NCBI GenBank assembly: GCA_004431415.1
Contig: QPMI01000602.1
Coordinates: 62,001 to 126,000 of the forward strand
DNA: 64,000 nucleotides
Direction: 5' to 3'
DNA from: Cyanophora paradoxa
Lineage: Eukaryota; Glaucocystophyceae; Cyanophorales; Cyanophoraceae
Under the pieces are notes generated by a model. That model ran no database searches. It saw nothing but the letters and a program-made list of their open reading frames with translations, and had not been told where the DNA came from. Made by a program: the position numbers and the translations under genes. This document shows positions 7,954 to 16,167 of the stretch, piece by piece (position 1 is the first letter of the stretch; every line of letters starts with the position of its first letter).

Positions 7954-9438
7954 ATGAAGGTCATTCTCTCGTTATCAGGTGGAGGTGCTCGTGGTATAAT
8001 TATTGCCAGAATTCTGCAACGGATTGAGGCGATTACTGGGAAAGCAATACCACAGCTGTTTGATTTCTTTGCAGGCACCTCAACAGGGGCAATAATAGCG
8101 GCCGGATTGGCGATCCCATCAACTCCAGGCTCTGTTCTTGCTTACCGATATTCTGCAGGTGATATCTTGAGTCTATATCAAACGAACCTGCCAACAATAT
8201 TTGCAAATCCAAGATCACTGACAAGCTTGCTCTCAGGAAGCCGGTATGATGCAAACCCTCTAGAGTCGGTGCTTACAGACGTTGCCCTGGACTACACAAT
8301 TGCAGAATCGACAAAAGACATATTAATTACAGCGTTTGATACAGTTCGGATGCAGCCAGTAGTTTTTACGAAGGATGGGCCATATTCAAGCACGCTGATT
8401 CGTGATGCAGTGAGAGCATCTTCTGCAGCGCCTACATTCTTTCCACCGAAGGTTCTAGGGGACAAAAACCTTGTTGACGGGGCGATAGCCTGTTTGAATA
8501 ATCCCTCAGTTGCTGCACTCAGCCACGCCAGTAAAATTTACGATGCAGAAGATCCAATTGTTCTTGTGAGCATCAGCTGCGGAGAGGTCCAAGCTAGCGA
8601 GCAATTGACTGCAGGTTTTTCAAATGCGGAGACGTCAGGCTGGGGCGCCCTGGGCTGGATCCTATCCCTCTCGGGCAGCCCAATTATTTCGATGCTAATG
8701 GCTGGTAGCGAGCTGGAATCCCACTTTCAAATGCAGGAACTGCTTCCAGTTGATGCGGATAGGAATCTAACAAGATACTGGCGTTTAAGTGTTCCGCTGC
8801 CAGCTGCAGTCATGAGCAAGCTTGATGATGCCTCCCCATCGAATATTTCTTATTTGATTTCCACAACAGATTTATGGCTGAAACAAATCGAAATAAATGC
8901 TAAAATAAATGCACTCTGCAGCTTTCTATTGGCGAACTACGACCTACTGAACGATGAGAGACTAATCATATCGTCTACTTTAACAGTTGAGCCTCCATTT
9001 GATGTCAACTGGTTTATAATTCCAGATGCGAATATCACAAGCAACGACTTCGAGGAATTGCACCCACCTTCTCACGTGCGACCCAACTCAACAGGGTTTC
9101 AGGGTGGCACTTTACCTAATCCCTGGATCAAAGTCGAGTTTCCCAAGCCTTTTGAGCTACATCAAATCATTATGTATGGGCCAGCCTTTGCTGCCGGAGT
9201 CCTATTTAATTTCAGCATTCTGACCAACTTAGGATATGTCCAAGATGGGAGGCTTTTTGAAAATACGGTCCTAGCAAATGTGCTTGCTGCAAACCCATCT
9301 ATGACAGGCTTCGATCTAATGCATAGTGACTCGCATTTGATCACCCCACAGGTGTATAACTATGTGCAAATTATAACAAACGAATTTATAAATGTAAATG
9401 CGTTCCGGCTTGATTTCCGGGGACGTTACATTAATTAG
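7954..9438 (+). CDS. Patatin-like phospholipase with C-terminal galactose-binding-like domain
   Basis: I chose ATG 7954 because it directly precedes the patatin signature and follows a TATATAA box; the open frame extends 50 codons upstream over the divergent fibre gene. The N-terminal domain has the oxyanion loop GGGARG (residues 9-14), the nucleophile elbow GTSTG with Ser43, and the catalytic Asp in VDGAI (Asp175), so the Ser-Asp dyad is intact. Patatins hydrolyse acyl chains from phospholipids. The last 150 or so residues (W-I-K-V-E-F-P near 390, then beta-rich sequence) resemble an F5/8 type C (discoidin) sandwich, which often binds glycans or lipids. The stop overlaps the convergent neighbour by 8 bp. 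A role in membrane penetration or host lysis is inference. Confidence 0.85.
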   Translation: MKVILSLSGGGARGIIIARILQRIEAITGKAIPQLFDFFAGTSTGAIIAAGLAIPSTPGSVLAYRYSAGDILSLYQTNLPTIFANPRSLTSLLSGSRYDANPLESVLTDVALDYTIAESTKDILITAFDTVRMQPVVFTKDGPYSSTLIRDAVRASSAAPTFFPPKVLGDKNLVDGAIACLNNPSVAALSHASKIYDAEDPIVLVSISCGEVQASEQLTAGFSNAETSGWGALGWILSLSGSPIISMLMAGSELESHFQMQELLPVDADRNLTRYWRLSVPLPAAVMSKLDDASPSNISYLISTTDLWLKQIEINAKINALCSFLLANYDLLNDERLIISSTLTVEPPFDVNWFIIPDANITSNDFEELHPPSHVRPNSTGFQGGTLPNPWIKVEFPKPFELHQIIMYGPAFAAGVLFNFSILTNLGYVQDGRLFENTVLANVLAANPSMTGFDLMHSDSHLITPQVYNYVQIITNEFINVNAFRLDFRGRYIN

Positions 9439-9763
9439 GCGGCGGCATGAATGCCCAGGAAATCAGAGAGAGTCCAAGACGTGTTGGAATAGTTCTGCCA
9501 GATTTATCTTTCTCCCAAAATGGTGCTCCATTACGCCCTCCCAGTCGCCTCTTAATGTAATTCTCTCTTCGCTGATACCAAGTTGTGTTTTTGGTTGCGA
9601 GCTCCTTTTTGATTCCGTCAGGACCAAATCGGCGGTAAGCTTGCAGAAAACCTATGTTTGTTTGTGTGCTTGGCTTATCTCCAATCGCAACAAGTGATAC
9701 TTTTTTGTCCCGCATCAACGGCAAGTACTTTTCAATCTGAGCTAAAGGCATCAACTGCGACAT
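9431..9763 (-). CDS. 110-aa viral protein, function unknown
   Basis: It starts at an ATG (9763) placed right behind AATATATAAAAA, the same box as on other viral genes. The product is basic. A central RRENYIKRR segment and a C-terminal PTRLGLSLISWAF segment give the look of a small conserved viral protein, but I cannot assign it to a family. It converges on the patatin gene with an 8-bp overlap. No membrane segment or signal peptide is seen. Confidence 0.65.
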   Translation of the reverse strand: MSQLMPLAQIEKYLPLMRDKKVSLVAIGDKPSTQTNIGFLQAYRRFGPDGIKKELATKNTTWYQRRENYIKRRLGGRNGAPFWEKDKSGRTIPTRLGLSLISWAFMPPPN

Positions 9764-9871
9764 TTTTTATATATTGTGCCGCTTTTAAAATCAGTGCGGA
9801 GCACAAGTGGCTTCTTGCCTTAAAGAGATTGAAGGTTTCTAACTGAAAAGGTGAGCAGTCCAGCTGTAGAA

Positions 9872-10387
9872 ATGGACATTCCTTATGGAGCAGTAACAGT
9901 TCCACTTCGCGATCACCGAGGGAATATCAGAGCCTATGCCCTTGTGTCCCAAGAGGATGCTGAAAGAGTGCTTCAAAATAAATGGCATTTGAATGATGGC
10001 AATGGCTATGCAGTAAGAAGTGTGAAAGTGGATGGAAAGAAAAAAACAATTAGATTGCATAATTTCCTTTACCCGAATATTGAGGGAGGGTTGACAGTGG
10101 ATCATATCAATTTAAACAAACTTGATAATAGACGTGAAAACTTACGAGTAGCAACAAAGCGGCAGCAGAATTTGAATCGTGGCCAGCTGCGAAATAACAC
10201 AAGTGGTTTCATTGGTGTTTGCTTCCATCAGCAGCGTGGAAAATGGCATGCTAAATTTAAAATAAATGGTCGTCAAAAGCACATCGGCTACTATACTACT
10301 GCTGAAGCTGCTGCTAGTGCTCGAGATGCCTATGCGCTTGCAAATACTCCCGAAGTTGATCACCCATTTCTACAACTTAACTTCTAA
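9872..10387 (+). CDS. HNH endonuclease with AP2 DNA-binding domain (copy 1)
   Basis: The start is ATG 9872; the frame is open a few codons upstream only through a GTG. An HNH core with VDHINLNKLDNRRENL (about residues 74-90) carries the catalytic His, followed by ATKRQQNLNR and an AP2-like domain (SGFIGVCF, GKWHAKF, GYYTTAEAAASARDAYA). This HNH_3 plus AP2 layout is typical of homing-type endonucleases of viruses and organelles. A close paralogue lies at 15200-15751 on the other strand. It stands between genes rather than inside an intron, so it is a free-standing nuclease that may spread itself. It overlaps the convergent downstream gene by 4 bp. Confidence 0.9.
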   Translation: MDIPYGAVTVPLRDHRGNIRAYALVSQEDAERVLQNKWHLNDGNGYAVRSVKVDGKKKTIRLHNFLYPNIEGGLTVDHINLNKLDNRRENLRVATKRQQNLNRGQLRNNTSGFIGVCFHQQRGKWHAKFKINGRQKHIGYYTTAEAAASARDAYALANTPEVDHPFLQLNF

Positions 10388-10980
10388 GTGATGAACTGGA
10401 GCTCCCCAGACCATGGCAATCCATTCAGTAATACATCATCACCATCTCTGTCTACAATGCGCAGTCGCAAGGAAGTCAACACAAGTCGCTCTTCGATGGG
10501 GATCCATTCGCCGTTGTGATCCTGATTTATGTAAACGAACTTGCCAACGTCCTGGCTCATTTGAATTCGAGCAAGCCCGTAGTTGCACATTGTTTTGGCC
10601 CCACGGCGAAGCTTTGAAGCAAATGGTCGAAGCTCTTCACAGACAAGGAATAGATACTGGTCGCTGTTCATGTCAATTATCTTTGGAAATTCGACAGCAT
10701 AACCAAGTGGCTCACTCCGCATTCTTTCGGTGAAATCCACGCCATATTCAGGGTGTGAAGGTGTTACTGGAATGCCAGCAACCTCGAGATATCGCTCAGC
10801 TGCAGTTACTGATCTTTGCCCTCCTTCAAACACGATAGGAGACAGCTGGAGAGACTCATTTCGGTTCAGCCCTAGCAGATTCGATAGAGCTTTGAACTGG
10901 CAGGTGACTGTGCAGGAACGGTTGCAATAGGCAGACATCTTCAGTGTCTCTGGGTCCCGAAACAATTTGAAATATGCCAT
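10384..10980 (-). CDS. Minor-capsid-like protein, second half (split copy)
   Basis: This 198-residue protein starts within a TAATG overlap with the stop of the preceding ORF, a layout that suggests reinitiation. Its C-terminus (L-x-S-L-R-L-R-I-V-D near residue 168, then LLNGLPWSGEL) parallels the C-terminus of the 319-aa protein at 11328-12284 (LYSVTIEIYDF, then LNGAPVSFILEI). LLGLNR near residue 36 parallels LLGLRS there. I therefore read 10980-11300 plus this ORF as the two halves of a diverged paralogue of the minor capsid (penton-type) protein. This rests on pattern comparison by eye, not an alignment score. Confidence 0.5.
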   Translation of the reverse strand: MAYFKLFRDPETLKMSAYCNRSCTVTCQFKALSNLLGLNRNESLQLSPIVFEGGQRSVTAAERYLEVAGIPVTPSHPEYGVDFTERMRSEPLGYAVEFPKIIDMNSDQYLFLVCEELRPFASKLRRGAKTMCNYGLARIQMSQDVGKFVYINQDHNGEWIPIEERLVLTSLRLRIVDRDGDDVLLNGLPWSGELQFIT

Positions 10981-11300
10981 TACGATTCCCCCAGTTCAAA
11001 CTTAAACGATAGGCCAAAGTTGTAAAGATCTGTTTCGCCCATATTTGCAGTAGTAATTATACCAGGCTCAAAAACTGCCAGATTTTCCGTCCAAATGTTG
11101 GGGAAGGTGATCGAAAGATACTCATCTCTAATGCTCGTGTAAAGGCTGTTTGCGAACTCACACTGGGTAAGTCGAACAGCAACTGGATTGATTATAGGTT
11201 CATTTATTTCTAGCACAAAGTTTGCCTCTGAATCGATTGGCCTTCTGTCTCTACTGTCAAAGCTGAGCCTGGCGCAGCGTCGATGCTTGTCTTCGACCAT
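10980..11300 (-). CDS. Minor-capsid-like protein, first half (split copy)
   Basis: This 106-residue ORF starts at ATG 11300, behind an AATAAAA tract and divergent from the intact paralogue that starts at 11328. The core (ANFVLEINEPI, then AVRLTQCEFANSLY) matches the layout of the intact protein's N-terminus (SKFKVRLPK, then AVRLVSAEIPNTM). It ends with TAA overlapping the next ATG. Two short adjacent genes may be the natural state, or an old frameshift may have split one gene. Confidence 0.5.
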   Translation of the reverse strand: MVEDKHRRCARLSFDSRDRRPIDSEANFVLEINEPIINPVAVRLTQCEFANSLYTSIRDEYLSITFPNIWTENLAVFEPGIITTANMGETDLYNFGLSFKFELGES

Positions 11301-11327
11301 TTTTATTCTCTAACTGATATAAAAAAG

Positions 11328-12284
11328 ATGCCGACGGACTACGTCTGCATTGCAAGTCACCAAGCGGAGGAGCTGACATCCACCTCGAAATTTAAAGTAA
11401 GACTGCCTAAAGTTTATCAGGATGTGAAAGCCGTGCGCTTGGTATCAGCTGAGATCCCCAACACAATGAGCACAATTGATGTACTCGATCCAGCAGAGGA
11501 TTTAGTGTTTGACACCTATATATATTGGTGCAAATATGATCCTGCAAATGAGGGACCCGACCCACCTCAGCCAGGCTTTGGAGCGTGGAATAACATTGCA
11601 ATTCCACCTGGAAATTACGACGTCACCTCGCTTGTGACAAAGATAAACGAAAGGTTGACGGGGACTGGTATCACGTGCACGTATAATTCAGCGGTTAAAT
11701 TAATAGGGTTCACAGCTAACTTCGAGTTCTTTATTGCTCTGATTTTGGCACCGAACCAGGGTGGGCGGGAAGTCAGAAACTACCAGGCTGTTGCAAGGGC
11801 TCAGCGAACTGCAAAGCTTCTAGGGCTGAGATCAATTCTACCGATTCGGTCTAAGGATTTAACTGTCGATGTTCAATATATAGAGGGCTCTTATGAACCC
11901 GATGTCACTCCCGATGACCATGTGCTCCTACGCATTCCTGAAATTGGTGACCTTGTCAGTATGCCCAATACTTCAATTCCTGGCTTCTTTGCCAAAATTA
12001 GCATTCCAAGTGTCCTCCGTCCAGGAGAGACAGCCTACTATGATTCAACTGAAGCAACTCCTTTGTATAAGTATGTTTATTCAAAGCTGGACCTCTACTC
12101 TGTGACTATTGAGATATACGATTTTATGCAGCGAATCGCTGATTTAAATGGAGCTCCTGTGTCATTTATTCTCGAAATTCGTTATGGTCCTGACGAACCC
12201 AATGGTGATGTTGTCTACGAACTTGCAAAACTTCAGCTCCAGAAAAGGTCAAAGACATATCCTTGGATCAATTCGTCAAACTGA
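11328..12284 (+). CDS. Minor capsid (penton-type) protein candidate
   Basis: I chose ATG 11328, which follows GATATAAAAAAG; an upstream in-frame ATG at 11283 would overlap the divergent gene. The 318-residue product is beta-rich. The segment KAVRLVSAEIPNTMST near residue 40, the central LLGLRS and the repeated beta-strand pattern near the C-terminus fit the minor capsid/penton proteins that sit next to the major capsid gene in polinton-like viruses and virophages. Position directly upstream of the major capsid and ATPase genes, in the same orientation, supports a morphogenesis operon. No catalytic motif is seen. Confidence 0.65.
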   Translation: MPTDYVCIASHQAEELTSTSKFKVRLPKVYQDVKAVRLVSAEIPNTMSTIDVLDPAEDLVFDTYIYWCKYDPANEGPDPPQPGFGAWNNIAIPPGNYDVTSLVTKINERLTGTGITCTYNSAVKLIGFTANFEFFIALILAPNQGGREVRNYQAVARAQRTAKLLGLRSILPIRSKDLTVDVQYIEGSYEPDVTPDDHVLLRIPEIGDLVSMPNTSIPGFFAKISIPSVLRPGETAYYDSTEATPLYKYVYSKLDLYSVTIEIYDFMQRIADLNGAPVSFILEIRYGPDEPNGDVVYELAKLQLQKRSKTYPWINSSN

Positions 12285-12363
12285 GTCTTGGTGAAGCGGG
12301 CGGAGCCAGAAGGCCCCTGACTTCGTCCAGAATTATTTTCTTTCACTGCAATTATATACTTCG

Positions 12364-13752
12364 ATGGATGTTACTCAGAATTTGCAGCGGCTCGGCCTCA
12401 AAGAGCTCCTCACCACACCTCAGGAAGCGAAGGACTTCTTCATGAACAACGAGCTTATGTTAGGTCTAACGAGCCAAACCAAGCCTGTTCGTGTTGTTGT
12501 CAACCCAAGCAATGACTATGGAGACTGCTTCGGAAAGAGGGTTACTTATTTCCTGCCCCGATACAATTTCCTTCAGGGACTCGAACTCCAGTTTACCCTT
12601 CCCGAGCTGACAGCATTTACTGGTGACACTGACCTGGTTCGCACTGGTTATTTGCGATCGGTTGGTGCTCTCGTAAAGCGAATCGAAATCAAATATGCTT
12701 CCTACAGCTACATTGTCCCCGAGGACTGGCTTGTTCACAGCGCACTGATTTACAATGATGATGCTCAGCTTAAAAAGAAGTACCGATCCGGTGGCTGGCT
12801 CCATGGAACACCACCTCAGGGGAGCAATCGCACTGGAGGTATTTTCAGTGTAAAAATCCCCTGTCCCTGGGAGGGTTCTGTGCTTCCGATTGGTGCTCTA
12901 TCTGGCGAGGTTTCCGTCGAGGTTTGGTTCCGTGATCGTGCCCAGGGCTTCGTCGAAACCAGCTATGGTGGTAGGTTTGTAACAGAATATGCCATAGGCG
13001 GTGATGCTTCTAAAGAAGATGGACTTGGGAGCGTGGGAGCTGCTGCTGCATCCCCTGCAAACATCGGCCAGAATATAACTCCCAATGTTCTCAGTGTCAC
13101 CCCTGCCAATCCGGAGCTTTCGAATCCAAAGATTATTGCTCATTGCATCAACGTTGATGAGGCCACTTTTGCCCAGGTGATTGAGAAAGTCAAAACGTCT
13201 GGAATCGCAATTCCCGCTACCGATGTCGGCTGGGTTGATGCTGATTCAATTACTTATGCTGGTGCTGGTGCGCCCACCCGAATTAATCTGTCTCAAATCA
13301 GTGGACTTTGTTACGGCCTATTCGTTAGCATTCGCAAGCAGCCAAACATGAACCAAACTGATGGAAAACACAGTGTCCTCAAAACCGAGGCTAATGCTCG
13401 CGATATTACTATTTCCTGCGAATTGAATGGCCAACGACTTTATTCTAATGAGCCCGTTCCTCTCCTGCAAGGTGCCGAACTCATCGCTGATGTCTTCAAG
13501 TGCTCAAATCTCGATGCACCTTTGAATAGGTACGTGCTGACTGGATTGCCATTTTGCATTAGTGGGGATAAATCGATTCGAAATGCTGCTCAAACTGGTT
13601 TCGTAGATCTGACGAACTCCAGCAGCTGCTTCCTGAATATCATGAACCCTGCTGCGTATGATGCTAACAACAAAATTTACGTCCAAATTCGCGCTCTCCT
13701 TCACACTGTCCTAATTGTTGATGCCGCGGGTCTTCGCAAAGTTAACCTCTAG
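12364..13752 (+). CDS. Major capsid protein (double jelly-roll, PLV/virophage type)
   Basis: The 462-residue product has no signal or membrane segment and is built of short beta-type stretches, with the length usual for PLV major capsid proteins. Telling segments are YFLPRYNFLQGLELQF near residue 60, the DWLVHSALIY region near residue 120, and LPIGALSGEVSVEVWFRD near residue 175, like the end of a first jelly roll. It stands between the minor capsid and packaging ATPase genes, the usual morphogenesis order. ATTATATAC lies 5 bp before the ATG. The reading frame is intact although the polymerase and fibre genes are broken. Confidence 0.8.
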   Translation: MDVTQNLQRLGLKELLTTPQEAKDFFMNNELMLGLTSQTKPVRVVVNPSNDYGDCFGKRVTYFLPRYNFLQGLELQFTLPELTAFTGDTDLVRTGYLRSVGALVKRIEIKYASYSYIVPEDWLVHSALIYNDDAQLKKKYRSGGWLHGTPPQGSNRTGGIFSVKIPCPWEGSVLPIGALSGEVSVEVWFRDRAQGFVETSYGGRFVTEYAIGGDASKEDGLGSVGAAAASPANIGQNITPNVLSVTPANPELSNPKIIAHCINVDEATFAQVIEKVKTSGIAIPATDVGWVDADSITYAGAGAPTRINLSQISGLCYGLFVSIRKQPNMNQTDGKHSVLKTEANARDITISCELNGQRLYSNEPVPLLQGAELIADVFKCSNLDAPLNRYVLTGLPFCISGDKSIRNAAQTGFVDLTNSSSCFLNIMNPAAYDANNKIYVQIRALLHTVLIVDAAGLRKVNL

Positions 13753-13795
13753 TCAAAGGGTTGCGGTTGTGATCGCCTGCGAATATCAGTACTTG

Positions 13796-13826
13796 GGCGC
13801 AGCCGAGGCAGCTTGTCTGCCGACTA
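13796..13826 (+). repeat. Intergenic motif, copy 1 (also at 15754-15783)
   Basis: GGCGCAGCCGAG followed by GCTTGTCTGC and GACT occurs here just upstream of the packaging ATPase start. It recurs with small gaps at 15754-15783, just upstream of the second HNH-AP2 gene. Both copies are in the same orientation and both end in a T-rich run. Confidence 0.6.
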
Positions 13827-13833
13827 TTTTTTG

Positions 13834-14598
13834 ATGGATGAGCTCGCAAAGTTCCAGCCGGGAGTTATGAGGGTTCCCTTCAAGGCCCTGTTTATTTCGA
13901 AGTCTAATAGCGGCAAGTCTTTCTATTGCACAAAGCATCTGCTTCGACTGCTGTATACAAAGATCAATCGCGTCGTAGTGTTTACCGCCACCAAATTCAA
14001 CGGCGAGTATGCTGGAATAACTAATGAGCTTTACGACGATTTTCAGCCATCTATTGTTGCAGAAATCATTGATTCACAGCGAAAGTTGATCGAAAACAAA
14101 CAGAAAGGCGGAGACAAAGAAGGCTCCTTGCCTTCGGCGCCGCAGATATTGCTAGTCTTGGATGATCTTGTTGCTGCCTCTGAAACTGTGGATCTGCGAA
14201 ACAGCAAGACTGTAAATCGACTTTTTACACAAGGTCGTCATTTTAATATCAGTACCATTCTTATGACGCAAAAGCTTACAGCGTTGAGTCAATCTATAAG
14301 ATCGAACAGCGATTATTGCTTTTTCTTTAGTTATTCAAATCACACCGAACTTGAGGCAATATATAGAGAGTTTTCTCACCTACCAAAGGATGAGTTTATA
14401 GCCATGTTCGAAAAGTGGGCGCATGATTATCAGTGTCTAGTCCTTGATGGGACCAAGTACGATACGGCCTGGTACGTTGATAAAGCTGTCGAAGATAAGA
14501 GTTTTCGTTTCTCTAAATGGCTAAGACAAGAAGAAGAGTCTAAAAAAGAAGAGTCAACGCCTATTCCCAAAAAGAAGCGTTTTAAAATCTTATCTTAA
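13834..14598 (+). CDS. Genome-packaging ATPase (FtsK/HerA type)
   Basis: I chose ATG 13834; the frame is open upstream only to a TTG. The Walker A motif FISKSNSGKSF (Lys28) and a Walker B hydrophobic stretch ending LLVLDDL (about residue 115) mark a P-loop ATPase of the FtsK/HerA superfamily, which pumps viral DNA into the capsid. RHFNISTILMTQKL near residue 145 fits the sensor/motor region of PLV and NCLDV packaging ATPases. Length (254 aa) is normal. The C-terminus is Lys/Glu-rich. It follows the major capsid gene by 81 bp, and that gap holds a 30-bp motif repeated at 15754-15783. Confidence 0.88.
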   Translation: MDELAKFQPGVMRVPFKALFISKSNSGKSFYCTKHLLRLLYTKINRVVVFTATKFNGEYAGITNELYDDFQPSIVAEIIDSQRKLIENKQKGGDKEGSLPSAPQILLVLDDLVAASETVDLRNSKTVNRLFTQGRHFNISTILMTQKLTALSQSIRSNSDYCFFFSYSNHTELEAIYREFSHLPKDEFIAMFEKWAHDYQCLVLDGTKYDTAWYVDKAVEDKSFRFSKWLRQEEESKKEESTPIPKKKRFKILS

Positions 14599-14607
14599 TA
14601 AAATAAG

Positions 14608-15237
14608 ATGGGTCGCGGGATTCCTAAAAAGGGTTATCGTGAAAGACGCAAGGTTAATGTTGTTGAACCACTAGTTGAAAGTGGGTCGACTGAAGGCGCA
14701 GCTGTTGCTAATCCTAGCGGGGAACTCGCAAGTAACCCCCAATTAAATGCCCCTGTAGCGAAAACGATCGCCTCGGCAGCAGCTAATGCAAGTGCGGTTG
14801 ACGATCGACAAAGCCAGGTCAAAATTGTAAACGAAATGCAGTCCGATATTGATGATGATGCTGCTAGAATTATACAAGCAATGGCGTCTGAAGCGCGGTA
14901 TTCAGGGCCAAAAATCAAGACAGCATCAGTATCAAAGTCACAATTTGATGAGCTTGCTGCCAAATTGCGTGATCTAGAAGCGAGGTCGGCTAATATCGAA
15001 TCGTATGTAAAAGACAAGCAAGAAAGAGCTAAGATCCGCGAGATGTTGCGAAGCGAGATGTTTAAGACAAGAGTGATGGACGTACCAGATTTACGCTATC
15101 TCAAAAACGAAAAAGAGAAGGCTTCACAATCGCTCGATGATGCATCTGTAAAACCTGCAACTCCAAATGTTTCTGAAGCCAATTCTACGAGCTCACAGAT
15201 TAAGGGAGCTCTTGGGGGGAGACGGATTCGGCTGTGA
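14608..15237 (+). CDS. 209-aa viral protein with coiled coil, function unknown
   Basis: The ATG lies 10 bp after the ATPase stop and behind AATAAAATAAG, so it is likely co-transcribed. The N-terminus is basic (GRGIPKKGYRERRK), the middle is Ala/Ser-rich, and residues about 110-185 form a charged coiled coil (LAAKLRDLEARSANIES and on). The C-terminus ends GGRRIRL. Such a protein downstream of the ATPase could be a scaffold or DNA-associated virion protein, but no family is recognised. Its end overlaps the convergent HNH-AP2 gene by 38 bp. Confidence 0.65.
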   Translation: MGRGIPKKGYRERRKVNVVEPLVESGSTEGAAVANPSGELASNPQLNAPVAKTIASAAANASAVDDRQSQVKIVNEMQSDIDDDAARIIQAMASEARYSGPKIKTASVSKSQFDELAAKLRDLEARSANIESYVKDKQERAKIREMLRSEMFKTRVMDVPDLRYLKNEKEKASQSLDDASVKPATPNVSEANSTSSQIKGALGGRRIRL

Positions 15238-15751
15238 AATTTAGCCGCAGGAATGGACGATCAGATTCGGAAGTATTCTCTAATACATATGCATCACGGG
15301 CTTTAGCAGCAGCTTCAGCAGTAGTAAAGTATCCGATGTGTTTCCGATGTCCATTGATCTGATATTGTGCATGCCATTTACCACGCTGCTGATTGAAGCT
15401 AACACCAATGAATCCGCTGGTGTTTGTGACCCGCCGGTTTTGGTTTAAACTCTGCTGGCGCTTTGTCGCAAGTCGCAGGTTCTCGCGACGATTATCGAGT
15501 TTGTTATTGTTGATATGATCGACAGTCAATCCGTTCTCTAACTCACCGCTGATAAAATTATGCAACAACACGGTCTTCCCATTAATCTTGGTTCGGGCAT
15601 ATCCATTATCTAAACACCAGCGAAATCCAAGAACACGATCAGCGTCATCCTGCGACACAAGAGCATAGGCAACAATTACTCGACGATGATTCCGGATACC
15701 ACCAATCGGGATTGCCACAGCGCCTTCAGGAACATCTGGAATTGTCTCCAT
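15200..15751 (-). CDS. HNH endonuclease with AP2 domain (copy 2)
   Basis: It starts at ATG 15751. It is a clear paralogue of 9872-10387, with VDHINNNKLDNRRENL and ATKRQQSLNQ in the HNH part and SGFIGVSFNQQRGKWHAQ and GYFTTAEAAAKARDAY in the AP2-like part. The catalytic His in VDH is present. The N-terminal region (AYALVSQDDADRVLGFRW) is also shared. Homing-type nucleases of this layout nick or cut DNA at target sites lacking the gene. It is encoded against the morphogenesis genes and overlaps the end of the 209-aa gene, as expected for a late insertion. Confidence 0.9.
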   Translation of the reverse strand: METIPDVPEGAVAIPIGGIRNHRRVIVAYALVSQDDADRVLGFRWCLDNGYARTKINGKTVLLHNFISGELENGLTVDHINNNKLDNRRENLRLATKRQQSLNQNRRVTNTSGFIGVSFNQQRGKWHAQYQINGHRKHIGYFTTAEAAAKARDAYVLENTSESDRPFLRLNFTAESVSPQELP

Positions 15752-15753
15752 CT

Positions 15754-15783
15754 GGCGCAGCCGAGCTGCTTGTCTGCGACTTT
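15754..15783 (+). repeat. Intergenic motif, copy 2
   Basis: This matches 13796-13826 over GGCGCAGCCGAG, CTTGTCTGC and GACT with three small gaps. It abuts the start of the second HNH-AP2 gene. Confidence 0.6.
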
Positions 15784-15805
15784 ACAATCTGAGATTGAGA
15801 TCTCT

Positions 15806-16066
15806 TTAAGACAAGTCAAAATCAGGCAAATCTGTTAGATCCTCTACAGTTGGTTTCCTCTCTCGCTCTGCAAAGTCAAGCATCCCGTTTACTGTTGCCA
15901 GATCATTCGATTGACATATTTCAAAAGCACGCTGCAATTGCCTTTTATCGTACTCACGGAGATGTTCCCAAGACAATAACCATTCGGCGTATTTTGGATC
16001 GGATAAAACTACTTTAAGATGAGTTTCACCTTTATATTTTCCAAATCGAATTGTTCCTGCGACCAT
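15806..16066 (-). CDS. 86-aa protein like the exonuclease X C-terminal (DUF3820-type) domain
   Basis: It starts at ATG 16066, 10 bp after a TTTATATAAA box. The motif IRFGKYKGE at residues 6-14, followed about 13 residues later by DPKYAEWLLSW, is the signature of the small domain found at the C-terminus of exodeoxyribonuclease X and as stand-alone proteins in phages and large viruses (family knowledge). No nuclease catalytic residues are present, so a DNA- or protein-binding accessory role in replication is inferred. The C-terminus is acidic. Confidence 0.65.
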   Translation of the reverse strand: MVAGTIRFGKYKGETHLKVVLSDPKYAEWLLSWEHLREYDKRQLQRAFEICQSNDLATVNGMLDFAERERKPTVEDLTDLPDFDLS

Positions 16067-16167
16067 TTTGCTTTATATAAACCGCTACGATTTAATTTTT
16101 CGATTTGAACGCGCCATAAACGTTTCTCGAATTTCTTTCCTATATAACAATCAAAGTCCCACTCATA

